From positions 1 to 15,325 of the forward strand of contig CAMVIT010000059.1 in NCBI GenBank assembly GCA_947167635.1: a DNA stretch of 15,325 nt, written 5' to 3'. The notes beneath the pieces were generated by a model. That model was not told the origin of the DNA, did not search any database, and saw only the letters and a program-made list of their open reading frames with translations. A program made the position numbers and the translations under genes. The DNA comes from F23-D06 sp947167635 (GTDB lineage: Bacteria; Bacteroidota; Bacteroidia; Bacteroidales; WCHB1-69). Below, in pieces: positions 14,638 through 15,325 of the stretch. Position 1 is the first letter of the stretch. Each line of letters opens with the position of its first letter.

Positions 14638-15325
14638 ATGGGAAAAATTATTGGAATCGACTTAGGAACCACCAACTCCTGTGTTGCCGTGATGGAGGGC
14701 AGCGAGCCGGTAGTCATACCGAACAGCGAGGGACACAGAACAACTCCATCCATTGTCGCTTTTGTGGGCAACAACGAACGCAAGGTCGGCGACCCTGCCA
14801 AACGTCAGGCCATCACCAACCCCACCAAGACCATCTTCTCCATCAAGCGTTTCATGGGCGAGACCTACGACCGCGTGATCAAGGAGGTGGAGCGCGTCCC
14901 CTATACCGTGGAACGCGCCTCCAACAACATGCCGAAAGTCAAGATTGACGACCGCTCCTACACTGCACAGGAAATCTCGGCCATGATTCTCCAGAAGATG
15001 AAGAAGACCGCCGAGGACTACCTCGGACAGGAGGTCACGGAAGCTGTCATCACTGTGCCGGCATACTTCAGTGACTCGCAACGTCAGGCCACCAAGGAGG
15101 CTGGCGAGATTGCCGGACTGACTGTGAAGCGTATCATCAATGAGCCTACCGCAGCCGCATTGGCATACGGCCTCGACAAGAAGAAAAACGACTCCAAGGT
15201 CGCCGTCTTCGATCTCGGTGGCGGCACCTTCGACATCTCCATCCTTGAGTTGGGCGATGGCGTCTTCGAGGTGAAGTCCACCAACGGTGACACCCACCTG
15301 GGCGGCGACGACTTCGACCAGGCCA
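14638..15325 (+). CDS. dnaK: Molecular chaperone DnaK (Hsp70), 5' part
   Basis: The first 229 codons are present and the gene runs off the window end. DnaK is the ATP-driven Hsp70 chaperone that binds unfolded cytoplasmic proteins with DnaJ and GrpE. The start MGKIIGIDLGTTNSCVAV is the phosphate-1 loop of the nucleotide-binding domain. Further motifs are VITVPAYFSDSQRQAT, INEPTAAALAYGLD and the phosphate-2 loop FDLGGGTFDISIL, all intact. No dnaJ or grpE lies upstream. The 181-base gap to the divergent barrel gene contains the sigma-54-like element and the hairpin described separately. Confidence 0.98.
   Translation, partial: MGKIIGIDLGTTNSCVAVMEGSEPVVIPNSEGHRTTPSIVAFVGNNERKVGDPAKRQAITNPTKTIFSIKRFMGETYDRVIKEVERVPYTVERASNNMPKVKIDDRSYTAQEISAMILQKMKKTAEDYLGQEVTEAVITVPAYFSDSQRQATKEAGEIAGLTVKRIINEPTAAALAYGLDKKKNDSKVAVFDLGGGTFDISILELGDGVFEVKSTNGDTHLGGDDFDQA

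Overview
The window looks like a chromosomal segment of a Bacteroidota bacterium, most likely order Bacteroidales. The evidence is the gene content (a lipidated TamA-type protein, GH3 BglX, a ferredoxin-less IorA, MreC/MreD), the near absence of Shine-Dalgarno sequences, and several boxes matching the Bacteroidota -7 promoter element TAnnTTTG, two of them followed by CACCC. Genus cannot be fixed from the sequence.

Layout. (1) 1-1643 is a small accessory patch, visibly more AT-rich than the rest: a DUF1016/YhcG-type PDDEXK nuclease gene (101-1276) flanked on both sides by remnants of a DUF4062-type gene. The left remnant is a 26-codon start fragment whose stop overlaps the nuclease ATG; the right one is a 5' half that is frameshifted and truncated. 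(2) 1644-5060, minus strand: a secreted GH3 beta-glucosidase (bglX) followed by a patatin-like phospholipase. (3) 5267-7420, plus strand: replicative helicase dnaB and a SpoU-family RNA 2'-O-methyltransferase. (4) 7451-13542, minus strand: a probable operon iorA-iorB-mreC-mreD-tamL, joining indolepyruvate oxidoreductase, two cell-shape proteins and an Omp85-family outer-membrane assembly lipoprotein. A period-7 repeat forming a large inverted repeat separates iorA from iorB. (5) 13683-14456, minus strand: a small secreted protein with a probable outer-membrane barrel. (6) 14638 to the end, plus strand: the N-terminal 229 codons of dnaK, preceded by a sequence resembling a sigma-54 -24/-12 promoter.

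Most genes are ordinary housekeeping genes. The parts most worth a second look are the nuclease nested between DUF4062 remnants and its 13-residue palindromic repeat, the heptad inverted repeat between iorA and iorB, the operon tying mreCD to tamL without mreB or pbp2/rodA next to them, the SSB-like C-terminal tip on DnaB, the missing ferredoxin domain of IorA, and the sigma-54-like dnaK promoter. I do not see a clear, complete, undescribed multi-gene system. No tRNA, rRNA, CRISPR array or intact insertion sequence was seen.
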